This document shows positions 19,596 to 30,889 of a DNA stretch of 64,000 nucleotides, one piece after another; position 1 is the stretch's first letter; each line of letters starts with the position of its first letter. Below the pieces are notes generated by a model. It ran no database searches. It saw only the letters and a program-made list of their open reading frames with translations, and was not told the DNA's origin. A program made the translations under genes and the position numbers. This stretch comes from Emiliania huxleyi CCMP1516 (Eukaryota; Haptophyta; Isochrysidales; Noelaerhabdaceae): contig NW_005196756.1 of NCBI RefSeq assembly GCF_000372725.1, positions 1,100,229 to 1,164,228 of the forward strand, in the 5' to 3' direction.

Positions 19596-21613
19596 ATGCT
19601 CACCTTGTGCTGGCTGGCCTCGACAGCACTGCGACCACGGGTCGCCGTCACGACGCGATGGCCGGGCGTGCCGGACCCGCTGGTGGAGCGGCTGCACACC
19701 GCGGGCTACACGCGGCCGATGCCCATCCAGCGCGCGGCGTTTCCCGTAATCGCTAACGGGACAAACACGGTGCTCCACGCAGAGACTGGCTCGGGCAAGA
19801 CGCTCGCCTATCTGGTCCCTTTGCTTTCGCGAAGCGCGCCCGCCGACGGCATCAGCGCAGTCATCGTGAGCCCGTCGCAGGAGCTGGCGATACAGATTGC
19901 AGCCGAGGCAAGGCTGCTACTGCCCGAGCCGAGCGACGTGCTGCTCGCAATACAGCCTGTCGATCTTCGGCCATCGTGCCTCAGTGGCGCGCGCGTGCTT
20001 GTCGGAACGCCGCGTGCGTTATTGCAGGTCTTTCGCGGCGCCCGTGGCGCCGTCCTCGGCCCGGACGCCGTTGTCTTGGATGAGGTGGACCTGCTGCTGC
20101 CGCCCGGCACCGTTCAGCCATCTCCGCCCACGATGCAATCCAGCGCTCGCGCACCCGGGCGGGCGCATCGGATGGCGGCACGTGGGAAGGCCCGGGCCCG
20201 GCCGACCCGGGGCAGGGGAGGGCCGGCGGCGAATCCAACGGCGCTTGCCATTGAGCGTCGGCTAAGAGCAAAGCGGCCGGCGCAGCTAGTGCTGGAGTGG
20301 CTGCGGCGCAGCCGCCCTCGCGGCGCGCCGAAGCTGCAGCTGGTGTCGTGCTCAGCGACGGTCTGCGCCGAGACGCGCCGCGGCGTCGGTTGGCTTGTCG
20401 GAGGCACCGAGACCCCTCCTGCCCTCCGCAAGACACTTTGATGGACGACACGCTCCACGACGCCTCTCCCCTAGGCGGCGGCAAGCGAGACGCGGGCGTG
20501 GTCGTGACGGCGGCGCCGGCGCACCCGCCGCCGCGCAACCTCGCGCAGCGAGGCGTGGGAAACGTGCGCTTGCCGTCCACTCTCTCGCACAGCGTCTACT
20601 CTGGGCGCGCGGCGGCCCGACTGGTCATGCTGCGCGTGGCCACCGAGGAGCTGATGCCCGAGGCTCCGCTCCTCGTGATCCCGAATGGCGGCTCGGTGCC
20701 TCGGTGCGTGGACGAGTTGCGCAAGGCCGGCTTCTTGTCCGCGGTTGCCCTCAACCAAGCACTCGGTGTCCTGCCGGCGGATGAGGGCGACGCGGCACAA
20801 GGTGGGGCGGGGAGGGAGGCGGGGAGGGAGGCGGGGAGGGAGGCGGGGAGGGGGGCGGGGTCTGCATGGGAGACCCGGGGTCGAGACTGCCAGAGTTTCC
20901 CCAAGAGAGCCCGAGATTCTCCGAGATGTCGCGTGCAGCGGCCCGCGGCCCCTCTCCGAGAGGCGACGCCTGCAGGGCAAATCTCGGCGACATCTCGGCT
21001 CAATCGGGGCCAAATCTCGGCTGCGTCTCGGCGACATCTCGGAACGTAGTCCGCCCGCTCGCGCGAGCGGCCGAGCACCTACGCATCTTCTGGCCCAGCT
21101 CGAGCGCCTCATTCATGACCCCCCCCTCTGCAGGCGAGGCGTCGCCCGAGGGCATGATGCAACAGCGGCAGCTCCTCGCGGACTCGTACCGCAGCGAGGC
21201 GAGCCGCAGGCAGGCAGAGCTGCCACTCCTCGTCACTAGCGAGCACGCGGTGCGCGGAGTCGACTTTAAAGGCGCTGCAACCCCGCCCTCTCCCCCCCAA
21301 TCTCGGACCCGCACCGCAAGTGTCGGCTCTGGCTCCCGCCGCAGGCCTCGATTGCGTCTTTTTGCTCGGGCTGCCGCAGCGGGTGGACTCGTCTCTCAAC
21401 TGCGCGTCTGCACCGGGCCTCGAAAACCCCACCCTCCCATGCACATAGGTTGACTCATACGTGCATGCCGCTGGTCGCACCGCCCGCGAGGGGCGCCGCG
21501 GCCGCGCCGTCTCGCTCATCTTCTCCGAGGAGGAGGCGCAGCGGATGGACGACTTTCGTCGCGAGCTCGGCATCAAGGTGGAGAAGATCGACCTCTCTTT
21601 CTTGCGCCCTTGA
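19596..21613 (+). CDS. DEAD-box-type RNA helicase
   Basis: From about 19650 the frame shows the Q-motif region (GYTRPMPIQRAAFPVI), Walker A (AETGSGKT), motif Ia (PSQELA), motif Ib (TPRALL), motif II as DEVD and motif III as SAT. The second RecA domain is spread over later exons: SHSVYSGRAAARLVMLRVAT, LLVIPNG and ALNQALGVLP before 20790; LLVTSEHAVRGVDF at about 21220-21265; then VFLLGLPQR. A GT-AG intron (21383-21448) leads to SYVHAAGRTAREGRRG (motif VI) and a stop at 21613. Such helicases remodel RNA; this one departs from the usual DEAD. Intron boundaries near 20440 and 20790-21130 are unresolved. The latter intron carries GGGAGGC and ATCTCGGC tandem runs. MLTLCW at 19596 may be a targeting peptide, but the start is uncertain. 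Confidence 0.82.
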
Positions 21614-22223
21614 GAGAGTGAGGGTGCGTGCGAGGCAGAGACTCGAAAACTACGGTAGAATCGGCGTGCGTGTCTCTCGCTCGCACGCTCGCGCTGGGTC
21701 GTGTGTCGAGTGTATCTGCCGCGGCGTGTACACACCTCTCGGGTACTACACGGAAAATGTAATCCACACGCGTAGTAAAGAAAGAACTCATGACGAGAGG
21801 GCGTCTCCCCGCACGGGCACCGGCTCTCGCGTCGGGGAGACTCCAGACTCGGATCTCGGTTCCCGGGGTTTCGGGCGTTTCGCGCTGACGCTGTGTCCTC
21901 ACAACACCCATCTGTGCTCTGAGTCTGCCTCTTGTTGCCTCGCGCGACTCGCGCGACTCCGCGCACCTGTCTCTCTCTCACACGTCACACACGGCTCACC
22001 CGGCCCTCGCGCCGCCCGCGCCTCTCTAACCCTGAACGATATGTGCGATCGGTTCGGGCATGCCCTCCTCCACAATGATCAGTGTGTGCGCGACTGGCGG
22101 ATGGATGATCGCTCAGCAGCTCGGACTGCCTCCCCGCCCGAGCCCGCCGGGAGACACCGGCGCGACGCGGCCCGCAGTGCAACCCTCTACTCGCGCGTCT
22201 TCTGCGACCCGACAAGCCGCCCG
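21614..22223. other. Intergenic, nothing recognised
   Basis: This lies between two convergent genes. Open frames occur in both strands, but none has protein-like composition or exon signals. Confidence 0.4.
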
Positions 22224-23094
22224 TCACGCGTCCCGATTGATGCGTCCCGATTGAGACGGTTGTGGAAGCGCGTTCTCCGGCAGCGTCTCGCCGTACGCAG
22301 CGACAACTTGTGTCAGGCTCGAGTTGGCGAAGACGTCGGTAAACTCGTACTGCGTCACCTGAAGGGCAAGGAAGTGTCTAGGAGGTGTCTAGGAGGTGTC
22401 TAGGAAGTGTCTAGGAAGTGTCTAGGAAGTGTCTAGGAGGTGTCTAGGAGGTGTCTAGGAAGTGTCTAGGAAGTGTCTAGGAAGTGTCTAGGAAGTGTCG
22501 GGGTCACCTGAAGGCAGGAAGAGAGACGAGTGAATGGGGAGAGGAATGGGGAGACCGGTGTGGGGGTGTGTGGGGGGGGGGGGGTGAGGGGGGCTAGTAG
22601 CGGAAGCGGGATGCAATGGACAGAACTCGGTGCAAAACGCACGGCGGCGACGGCACACCTCGCCGTTGCCGTTCGCATCCATCAGCGCAAACGCGTGCTC
22701 CACCTCTGCGTCCTCCACCTACGCCCGACCCGCTTTCCACCTCAGGCGCGGTGCGGCACCAGCAACGCCAGCTGGCCTCTCCAAATGCGTTGCGGTGGCC
22801 GCGCATCCGCTCGGAGAGGTCCATCATTAGCAAGCGCAGCTCCGGAATCTCGAGCGCCTGACGGGTGGGGGGGGCCTGAGCGTGCGGAGCTTGCCACCCT
22901 TGCACAGCGCCGGCAGGGCTGTGAGCGCCCCCGACCCATCGGCGTCGTACGAGATGAAGAGCTGCGTCGCCTCCTCGCGGGTGAGCACCTATACTCGCCG
23001 CCCGTTCACAGCTCGCGACACGCCGAGAGGAGGCCGCAAGGCCCTGCTCCGCTGGCGCCGAATCCGACTCGTAGACCAGCAGCGTCCCCTTCGC
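22224..23094 (-). CDS. EF-hand calcium-binding protein, multi-exon
   Basis: Reading the minus strand, one exon ending near 22900 holds the first EF-hand loop (FISYDADGSGA). The next (IPELRLLMMDLSERMRGHRN) continues the helix. An exon near 22710-22640 has a second loop (HAFALMDANGNGEV). A last exon (about 22359-22224) reads VTQYEFTDVFANSSL and stops. The exon from 23094 (KGTLLVYESDSAPAEQG) probably belongs too; the start was not found. The intron after DADGSG has a GC donor and the hexamer GCGCTC both at its start and at the start of the next exon. The last intron holds a 12-bp minisatellite bracketed by copies of CTTCAGGTGAC. Two EF-hands suggest a calcium sensor. Confidence 0.65.
22366..22499. 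repeat. Minisatellite of 11-12-bp GTGTCTAGGAR units in an intron
   Basis: About eleven near-perfect units follow one another, differing mainly at one purine (AGGAAG versus AGGAGG). The array lies inside the last intron of the EF-hand gene. A related array, GTGTCTCGGAA, lies in RTEL1 at 47838-47893. Confidence 0.85.
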
Positions 23095-23339
23095 CTGAAA
23101 CGGGAAGGCAAAGCGACGGCCCTCTAAGCGCCGCCCCGCCCACCACCGCCCCCACCGCCCACCCAAGCCCAGCCATGTGCACGCGGCAGCCAAGGACCCC
23201 CCCCCCCCCCTCTCGCGACACGCGTTTGTCTCCGCGCAACCTCTGCATCTACATCTGGATGGGAGCGGGGGAGGGCGGAGAAGCAGTCCCCGATAGCTAA
23301 TCAAACCCGGCGGCGACAACAAACATAGGAGGCGTATTC

Positions 23340-24929
23340 CGGAGGCCCGGCGTGAGAGTCTAGAGGCCGCCACCTTCTCGTGCGCCGAGATTGACCGGAT
23401 CAGGTACTCGGAGGAGCTCATCTCGTTCAGGCGCGAGACGGTCCTACAGGGCCACTCGCCGGCTCGGCCGCCGCTACACGCGCCGTGTTGTGGCGCAGGC
23501 TGGGTGCGAGACCGGTCGAAGGCAAAAGACTCGTCCGAGTTCGCCTCATCGACGGCGTACAGCGTCTCCATGGGCGCCGCGGCCGAGATGACGAGCCGGA
23601 CCTGGCGGAAAGGGGGGGGGGGGGGGGGGCGGCGATGGAGGTGGCGGGCTGGGCGGGGTCGGGCTCGGCGGTGGCGGCGACGGAGGTGGCGGCGATGGCA
23701 GCGGAGGGCTGGGCGGTGGAGGCGACGGGGGCTTCGGGGCGGTGGCGACGGCGGCGGCGGGCTGCGGCCACACAGGGATGATGCGACGCACTCGCTTCTC
23801 GTAGAGCGAGTCGATGAGGGTGATGAATCGGCGGACTCTGTTGATGTCATTGAAGCTGAGCTGCGGCACCGACTCGACAAAGATCGTGTGGAAGGCGGAG
23901 GCGAGGCCGAGATAGTCCTGGCAGGGGTAGGGGCGGAGGTGCGGGAACGGGCAGTCATGGGACCGTCTGTCTGTCTGCGTAGCGTTTGTCTGTCTGCCTG
24001 TCTGTCTGCGTAGCGTTTGTCTGTCTGCCTGTCTGCCTGTGTTTGTCTGTCTGCCTGCCTGTCTGCCTGTGTTTGTCTGTCTGCCTGCCTGTCTGCCGTG
24101 TGTTTGTCTGTCTGCCTGCCTGTCTGCCTGTGTTTGTCTGTCTGCCTGCCTGTCTGCCGTGTGTTTGTCTGCCTGCCTGCCTGTCTGCCTGTGTTTGTCT
24201 GTCTGCCTGCCTGTCTGCCGTGTGTTTGTCTGCCTGCCTGCCTGTCTGCCTGTGTTTGTCTGTCTGCCTGCCTGTCTGCCGTGTGTTTGTCTGTCTGTCT
24301 GTCTGTCCCACCTCGGCGCCGAGCGGCTTGCCACACAGCTCGTCGAAGCCAAAGCGCGCGACGTCCACCTTGCGGGCCGCGCGCTCCACCTTGAGCTTGC
24401 GGCCCCTCAGCTGCAGCGTGAGCGGTTTGGTGCCCCTGCCCTTGGTGAGTAGGCCGAAGAACTCGTCCATCGCCTCGTCCGTGTCGGGGCCGAGCGGGGT
24501 CATGTAGGTGCGGCCGGCGCGAGCGAGGTGCTTGAGCATGCGGTAGTCGTTGGGCGAGTCGAGGTCGTGGACCTGCGTCAGGAACACACCGAGAGGTCGG
24601 GGTGAGAGACGGGGTCGCGCCGTGTATTCGGAGCACCGCGTGAGCACACGGGCTACGAGTGCAGTGGAACACCGCCGAAGACGGCGGAAGACGGCGGAGT
24701 ACGTGTCCTCTCGAGAGCTAGTTGGAATACATGAATACATGGATACGTCTTCAGCCTCTAGGGCCGTGATTCCTCGCACCGCTGCTTCAGGTCGCCGATG
24801 AAGGGAACCTAACCCCATTCAGTCCGGTGAACGACGGCGCCGCGTGCCGCGCGACTCCCCTTTCGGCGCCGTCGTCGCAGACTTGGTCCCGGTGGTGGTG
24901 GTGGTGTTGGTGGTGTTGGTGTTGGTGTT

Positions 24930-25002
<73 letters not shown>

Positions 25003-26215
25003 TGAGTCTTGCCTCGGGGCTTCTGGGCCAGGCACAAAGAGCGGGCGCTGCAGCCCGTTTTTGTAGAGGTCGTCGGGAGGCCGGTTCGAGGTGGCGACCA
25101 TCACGATGCCGTGCGAGAAGAGCTGGTGGAACAGCCGGCGGATGACGAGCGCGTCGGCCACGTCCGTCACTTGGAACTCATCAAAACAGAGCAGCGCCGC
25201 CGACTGCGGTGCGAGGAGCCAAGAAGGGTTAGGAACCACATGTGGGCGGCGGCGGCGGCGGCGGGAGCGGCGGCGGCGTGGGCTCAGGCAGAGACGGCGG
25301 AGGACGCGGCGAGGGCGGAGTGGCGGGCGGCGGCGAGGGCGGCGGCGGCGAGGGCGGCGGCGGCGACGGAGCCAGGCCGTGTGCACCTCGATTGGCGGCC
25401 GTGGGCGGCACGTGGGGAAACGTGGGGTGCGGAGATGGCAAGCGCGGGTGGCCCATCGGGGAGCGCGCCTGGGCGATGTCGTGTGCGAGAGCCGGCACCG
25501 GGTCACCCGCGCCGGGGTTCGCCTGCGAGCGGTGCCGCAGACGGGGTGTGCGGTGTGGCGGAGACGACGTGGCAAGAGCAGTTTCCGCAGCTGCGCCGCC
25601 TGCCGGTGCTCGTGCAGCCGCTTATGGATCTCGAGCATGAACTCGTGGAAGTGGACGCGCCTAGCGTCAGCCGCGGCGCGCTCCTGAGCCACTTCCTGGC
25701 CCTGGCCGGAGGCACCGCCTCCGGAAGGCGCGGGTCGCATGCCGCTTCTTCTCGCTCGGCAGGTCGACGCAATCGAAAAAGGTGTCCATGATGAGCGACT
25801 TGCCGCAGCCGACGCCGCCGTACATGTACAGCCCCAGCGGCGCCGCCACGTCGTCGAGAGATTGCGCTGTCGCGGTGCCGCCGCCGCCGCTGTCGCCGCC
25901 GCCGCCGCCGCCAAAGACAGAGCTGATGGACCCCCAGAGGCCGCCGCCGGACGTCCCGCTCTCGGAGGCCGCGGGCCCTATTGCAGGCGGCTCCCAGTCC
26001 TTTAGCCTGCTCGCCAGCGCGTCGAGCTTGAGCAGCGCCGCCATCTGCTTGGGGTCCTCGTTCAGGATGCCGGCCGCGATGGCGTCCTGCACGACGCTCA
26101 GCGGGCTGGCGCCGCGGCTGGGCGAGACCCCGGCGGGCAGCGACGAGAGGAGGCGGTGGCGCGGCGCCACGGAGCCGCGGCGAGCGCACTGCGAGCAGAG
26201 GAGCGAGCGTCGCAT
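23340..26215 (-). CDS. AFG1: AFG1/LACE1 family mitochondrial AAA ATPase
   Basis: ATG 26215 starts an Arg/Ser-rich presequence that fits mitochondrial import. Walker A is [31 protein letters not shown] is the family sensor helix; Walker B is [10 protein letters not shown], followed by [19 protein letters not shown]. Later exons give [80 protein letters not shown] and [22 protein letters not shown]1 helps degrade mitochondrially encoded respiratory subunits. Introns are repeat-laden: a (GT)n tract, GCC/GGC runs, and a 340-bp CTGTCTGC array. The last clear intron is a GT-AG of about 70 nt within the FAFDR-TVSRL junction. The 3' end near 23340 is approximate. Confidence 0.88.
23966..24308. repeat. 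CTGTCTGC-type minisatellite with higher-order unit, in AFG1 intron
   Basis: The array is built from CTGT/CTGC tetramers organised in a higher-order unit of about 31 bp that begins TGTTTGTCTGTCTGCC and recurs about nine times with small changes. It gives long false open frames (Cys-Leu-Pro-Val on one strand, Gln-Thr-Asp-Arg on the other), which should not be annotated as protein. Confidence 0.9.
24893..25003. repeat. GGT/(GT)n microsatellite in AFG1 intron
   Basis: GGT and GTTGGT repeats grade into an uninterrupted (GT)n run of about 70 bp, ending GGTGAG. It lies between AFG1 exons encoding the GLQR block and the FIGDLKQRC block. Confidence 0.9.
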
Positions 26216-26605
26216 TGTCGGCGCACAGGAGCTGGATTGCAACACCGACGCCGACTGAAAATCGAGAAATCGATAATTCACATCAACGCACAACCCCTGT
26301 CCCGAGAGATAGGAAGAGGCAGACTCCCTAGGGTGGGCGACGGCTAGCGCATCAGAGCCAGTTTTTGCCACTTCGGTTAGCTCTTGTGGGTCCGATATCG
26401 AGACCCAAATATCTGACCCCGGAAATAGAGGCCATGAGAGCAGTTTTTGCCAATGCTTCGCCTTCGGGGTCTCTAATAAAGCCTGCGCCCGACGGGGCAA
26501 TCCAAGCGCAGGCCCCGCACGCGGCCCTGCTGCCATCCCGTCGGCTGAAATCGACCAGGCCCATCGCCGTGGGCCGAACGACGCACCGGCCGATTGTTTG
26601 AGCAA
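26216..26605. other. Upstream region of AFG1, no gene recognised
   Basis: This contains the presumed AFG1 promoter. CAGTTTTTGCCA occurs twice (about 26358 and 26440). A minus-strand open frame at 26352-26624 has no recognised similarity. Confidence 0.35.
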
Positions 26606-28718
26606 TGGCCTGTGCTGCGGCCATCTCGGACGTTCAAGCGGCGCCAGCCAGCGGCTCGGCCGCGCATCCTTCACACACGCCGCCACGACCGGGATGAGAG
26701 GGCCCGGTGTCGAGCCCTGGTGCGAGCTTCATGTGAGGGGCGGCTGTGGCCACAGCAGGTCCACCAGATGGATCTCAAAAGCTTGCCGTCGGCGTGCTGT
26801 CGTGGCGGTGCCCGACACGCATTGAGAGGAGCCGAGAAAAGCAGCGGATGTGGGGCTTCCACGGCTGCCAAGTGGTGGTCCATGACCATTCTGAGCAGGG
26901 CTGTGCTTTGGTGGGGCTGTGCTTGAGCATGTGTGAACTGGGAGTGCGTGCCGGCGGTGTCTGTGGGTGAAACAGGCGTGTGTGACAGTGTGAGGCTGCA
27001 AGAGCCGTGGTATGAGCCAGAGTGAGCTTCATCACCCAAAGTAAGGACGGTCTGGGACAGCCCAGGCTTGATCTTGATGGGTCTGGGCCAGGAGAGCGAC
27101 AGAGAAGGCGAGCTGGCGAGCTGGGAAGCCGCTTCGTCGGCATGGGGTGTGCGTGTTCACACGAGAGAGATGCAAGTGCCAAAAAGCGTTGTTTGCGGCT
27201 ATTGCTCAAATCTGTGGGAGAGAAGGCCTACATACTATGACTGCATCCATGCGCCTAATGCATGAGGGCTGTGGGTCGGGACATATCACGGTCGGTGGCG
27301 CCGATGATGACCTCCGGAAAGCCCTCACAATTGCTCGGCACAGGGCCTCCGGGAGTGCTCTCGAGCCCTACACCGGAGCATCACGAGCCGGTATGAGCTT
27401 GAAGACCCAAAACAAGTGCGGTCTGGGACAACTCAGGCTTGCTGCTGGTGGGCCTGGGCCAGGAGAGCGACAGAGAAGGCGAGGTGGTGAGCTGACAGCA
27501 GGAAATAGCGCTTCACGGCACTCGCTTTCGACGACAAGGGCATACGCAGAGTACTCCGCCTCTATGCATCGCTACCACGCGTTAGACGTGGCTGGCCAGG
27601 TACGGGTCTGCCTTCATAGCGCCTCACTCGTCCGAGACCTCCCCACTTTTTCCTGGTTCCGTCTGCTCCGAACTCGGCGATTATGCATTNNNNNNNNNNN
27701 NNNNNNNNNNNNNNNNNNNNNNNNNNNNNNNNNNNNNNNNNNNNNNNNNNNNNNNNNNNNNNNNNNNNNNNNNNNNNNNNNNNNNNNNNACAACTGGGAT
27801 GCCAGTTGTGAGGAACGGTAGAATCCAGCCTCTCAGCTCACCACCTCGCCTTCTCTGTTGCTCTCCAGGCCCAGGCCCATCCGTAGCAAGCCTGAGGTGT
27901 CTGAAACCACACTTATCTTGGGTCTTCAAGCCCACATTGGCTCGTGATGCCACGGAGAGGGCTCGAGATTGTCCCCGGTAGACCCCATCCGAGGCGATTG
28001 CGAGGGCTTTCCGGAGGTCATCATCGGCGCCAACGACCGCGATACGTCCCGTCCCGCAGCCCTCATGCACCAGAGTCATGGGTACAGTCATAATATGTAG
28101 GCCTTCTCTCCCACAGTTTTGAGCAATAGCCGCAAACAACGCTTTTTGGCACTTGCATCTCTCTCGTGTGAACACGCACACCGGCCATGCCGACGAAGCG
28201 GCTTCCCAGCTCGCCAGCTCGCCTTCTCTGTCGCTCTCCTGGCCCAGGCCCATCAGGATCAAGCCTGGGCTGTCCCAGACCGTCCTTACTTTGGGTGATG
28301 AAGCTCACTCTGGCTCATACCACGGCTCTTGCAGCCTCACACACGCCTGTTTCACCCACAGACACCGCCGGCACGCACTCCCAGTTCACACATGCTCAAG
28401 CACAGCCCCACCAAAGCACAGCCCTGCTCAGAATGGGCAAGGACCACCACTTGGCGACCCAGGTAGCCTCTGGCTCGCCACTGCACTCGGCTCCTCTGCA
28501 GCGGTCTCGGGCTCTCCCCACGACAGCACGCCCCCGACGGCAGCTTTGACGTCCATCTGGTGAACCTGCTGTGGCCATAGCCGCCCCTCGCATGCAGCTC
28601 GCACCAGGGCTCGACACCGGGCCCTCTCATCCCGGTCGTGGCGGCGTGTGTGAAGGATGCGCGGCCGAGCCGCTGGCTGGCGCCGCTTGAACGTCCGAGA
28701 TGGCCGCAGCACAGGCCA
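26606..28718. repeat. Large inverted repeat, ~890-bp arms around an assembly gap
   Basis: The segment 26606-27495 is repeated as its reverse complement at 27833-28718, with well over 90% identity by eye and a few indels. The 337-bp centre includes a 100-N gap. Within each arm a block of about 105 bp occurs twice as a diverged direct repeat (27028-27130 and 27390-27495 in the left arm), recognisable by AGGAGAGCGACAGAGAAGGC. No convincing protein is encoded. It could be a large palindromic element or an assembly join of two alleles or repeat copies. Confidence 0.75.
27690..27789. other. Assembly gap (100 N)
   Basis: Exactly 100 N, the conventional unknown-length gap, at the centre of the large inverted repeat. 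This is where assemblers commonly fail on palindromes. Confidence 0.95.
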
Positions 28719-28935
28719 CGCGTCGCGCCGCCGGCCAAGCCCAGCCTCTCGGCGGACCCCGGCCGTGCCAGAGGCAGCCCAGGTGGCGCGTGGAGCCGCG
28801 GCTCGGCGCTGGGAGCGCGCACGGACAAATGTGAGACGAAGTGATATAGGGCGCTGTGCGGCACATTTCCATCATCCATCAAGTCGAAACTCTCATGCCG
28901 ACAATCTCGGCTCCGAGTGACTCTCGGTTCGAAAC

Positions 28936-29006
28936 GTCACCGTGGTCTAGTGGTATGATGCTCGCCTGCCACGCGGGCGACCCGGATTCGATTTCCGGCG
29001 GTGACA
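28936..29006 (+). tRNA. tRNA-Gly (GCC), copy 1
   Basis: The 71 nt fold as a tRNA. A 7-bp acceptor stem is formed by GTCACCG and CGGTGAC with discriminator A. The anticodon stem CTCGC/GCGGG encloses the loop CTGCCAC with anticodon GCC, and the T-arm contains GGATTCGATTTCC. Box A (TGGTCTAGTGG) and box B (GGATTCGATTTC) are present. No intron. Confidence 0.95.
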
Positions 29007-29129
29007 TTTTTGTGTTCTTCGTGTAGTGTTGGGTGGTAGGTGGGTGTAGGTTGCCAGGGCGGTGACAGTTTTGTGGTCTTTCGTGTTTGGTTGGGAGGGA
29101 GGTGGGGGAGTAGGTTGCCAGGCCAGGGC

Positions 29130-29478
29130 GGAGGCACTCGAGGACGCCACCGTCACCACCGCCACCGCAGAAGCCGCGTCCACTTCGAGGTGCAGCACGC
29201 ACGGGCGCGACTCGGCCGAGGCGACGGCCGCTCTTGCCGACCTCGAGGCGGCTGAGGCGGCGGAGGAGCGCGCCCATGCGCCTGTCAACTTCCCGAAGAA
29301 CGAGGCGTGCTCCAAGAACAGCACTCACCAGAACACGAAGCCGGAGAACGCGACCATCTCGAATGACAAGGAGAACTTCTACAACACGATCGCCCAGGCG
29401 CTCACCCTGACCTCCTTCCACCCCTCCACCAAAAATTGTGAGGTATATGAGTTGCCAGATTTGTGCCTCTTCACATGA
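29130..29478 (+). other. Possible coding fragment between the two tRNAs
   Basis: An open frame contains an Ala/Glu-rich helix (ALADLEAAEAAEERAHAPVN) and then a less biased stretch (FPKNEACSKNSTHQN; ENFYNTIAQALTLTSF) before a stop at 29476-29478. The second half has non-random, protein-like composition, but no start codon or family is evident. It may be a displaced exon. Confidence 0.25.
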
Positions 29479-29534
29479 ACGCAGCGATTGCTCACCAGTG
29501 CCTACTCGGCATCGAGTGACTCTGGGCTCGAAAC

Positions 29535-29605
29535 GTCACCGTGGTCTAGTGGCATGATGCTCGCCTGCCACGCGGGCGACCCGGATTCGATTTCCGGCGG
29601 TGACA
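29535..29605 (+). tRNA. tRNA-Gly (GCC), copy 2
   Basis: This is identical in structure to copy 1, with the same GTCACCG/CGGTGAC acceptor stem and GCC anticodon. One base differs in the D-loop (TGGCATG instead of TGGTATG). The 5' flank (CGAGTGACTC, GAAACGTCACC) is also shared with copy 1, showing duplication with some upstream sequence. The region after it (29606-30082) has a G-homopolymer and (GT)n and AG runs, and no recognised gene. Confidence 0.95.
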
Positions 29606-30082
29606 TTTTGTGTTTGGAGGAGAGATTTTCAATACCAAACAACTCTAACTCACTCATTTTGTTTGGGGCCTGGAGCCCTGTTCACGCGCGCTTGTTTTTG
29701 TTTTTGTATTGGGGGGGGGGGGGGGGGATGTGGTGTGCGTGTGTGTGTGTGGCTCGGTTGGTTCTTGCTCTTCGGTTGGGAGAGAGAGAGATTTTTAAAG
29801 ACCAACAAGAAATCACGACCCCAGTGATCTTCTCTCTCTCGGTTGGTGTGTGGTGTTGGTTGGGGGTGCTGTGGTAGACTGTAGAGATGGCGAGCGACCG
29901 CGCGACGGCGATGGTGGCGGCTGCGGCTGCGGCTACTGCTGCTCTGCGCTGTCGCTGCGGTGCCATACTCGGCCGCGCCGCCGGGAAACAAAAGAAAACG
30001 CGTGTCCGCTGCGCTCCACCTTTCCGCCCCCCGCCGCCTGTTGTTCGCCCGAACAAATCTCCGCCTCTCCGAGCACGCTCCG

Positions 30083-30889
30083 ATGCCGCTCATCTGCATC
30101 GGCCCCGTCTGCGTCCCGATCAGCGCGCTGCTGCCGATTCTCGCGTACCTCGCGCGGCCGGTCTGGAGGCGGCTTCCGCCCCCGACGCAGCAGGCCATCC
30201 TCGCGTACTGGAAGGCGTTTGCAGAGTGGACGCAGGCAAACGTGTGGGACCGCATCGGCTGGAAGGCCGCGCCCAAGAGGAGTGCGCCGCCGCCGAGCGG
30301 AGCGGCCGGCGGGGCCGCTGAGCTGGCGGAGGGTTTGCGCGCCAAGCGAGGCGGCGTCGTCGCCATGCTCAGCGAGGACGACTGGGACGCAGCCATGGCG
30401 CTGTCGGCGGAGGCGTGCGCGACGGGCCGGCCCGGCGGCACATGCGCGCGCGGCGGCCGGATCAGCGGCGGCCCTTTTCGCAGGTGCCGGTCGTGGTCGA
30501 CTTCACCGCCACGTGGTGCGGCCCGTGCCAGAGGATCAAGCCCTTCTTCGAGGAGCTGGCGGCGGCGCACAAGGGGGCGCTCTTCGTAAAGGTTGACGTC
30601 GACGAGCTCGAGTCTGTCTCGCAGGCCGCCGAGGTGCTCGCGATGCCGACCTTCCAGGTGTATCGCGAGGGCCGGCGCGTCGACACCGTGCAAGGCGCGG
30701 CCACTGACGCGCGCCGCCTGCGCGCGCCGCCCCCTCCTCAGACGCCCCCCGCGCCCCGCGGAAGAGCTAGCCTCCCGACGCGGTGGTGTCGAAGCCACCC
30801 TCGAGTCTCTGAGCAGCCGGCCCTCGCCGATGATAGGCGCGCGAATGGAAGCGCTCAAGGCGATGGTCGAGTCTGCGGTCGGAGCGTGA
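30083..30889 (+). CDS. Thioredoxin-domain protein with hydrophobic N-terminal extension
   Basis: ATG 30083 begins MPLICIGPVCVPISALLPIL, a hydrophobic N-terminus that could be a membrane anchor, then an amphipathic stretch with Trp residues (AFAEWTQANVWDRIGW). After an intron the thioredoxin fold follows: VPVVVDFTATWCGPCQRIKP (WCGPC active site), VKVDVDELESVSQAAEVLAM, and the cis-Pro motif PTFQVYREG. A third frame supplies the C-terminus (EELASRRGGVEATLESL ... stop 30889). The first intron ends GCAG before GTGCCGGTC and must start with GC after the codon for Glu to keep phase, so it is a GC-AG intron. It is probably a membrane-attached thiol-disulphide oxidoreductase. Confidence 0.8.

Noticed and set aside
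23954..24507. Open frames of Cys-Leu-Pro-Val and Gln-Thr-Asp-Arg repeats
   Set aside because: They are translations of the CTGT/CTGC minisatellite inside an AFG1 intron; frame-independent repetition shows they are not genes.
24819..25145. Poly-Cys-Val / poly-His-Thr proteins
   Set aside because: They are translations of the (GT)n microsatellite in an AFG1 intron.
29650..30858. Minus-strand 402-codon frame opposite the thioredoxin gene
   Set aside because: The plus strand has WCGPC and cis-Pro motifs in the right places; the antisense frame is low-complexity and runs into microsatellite sequence.
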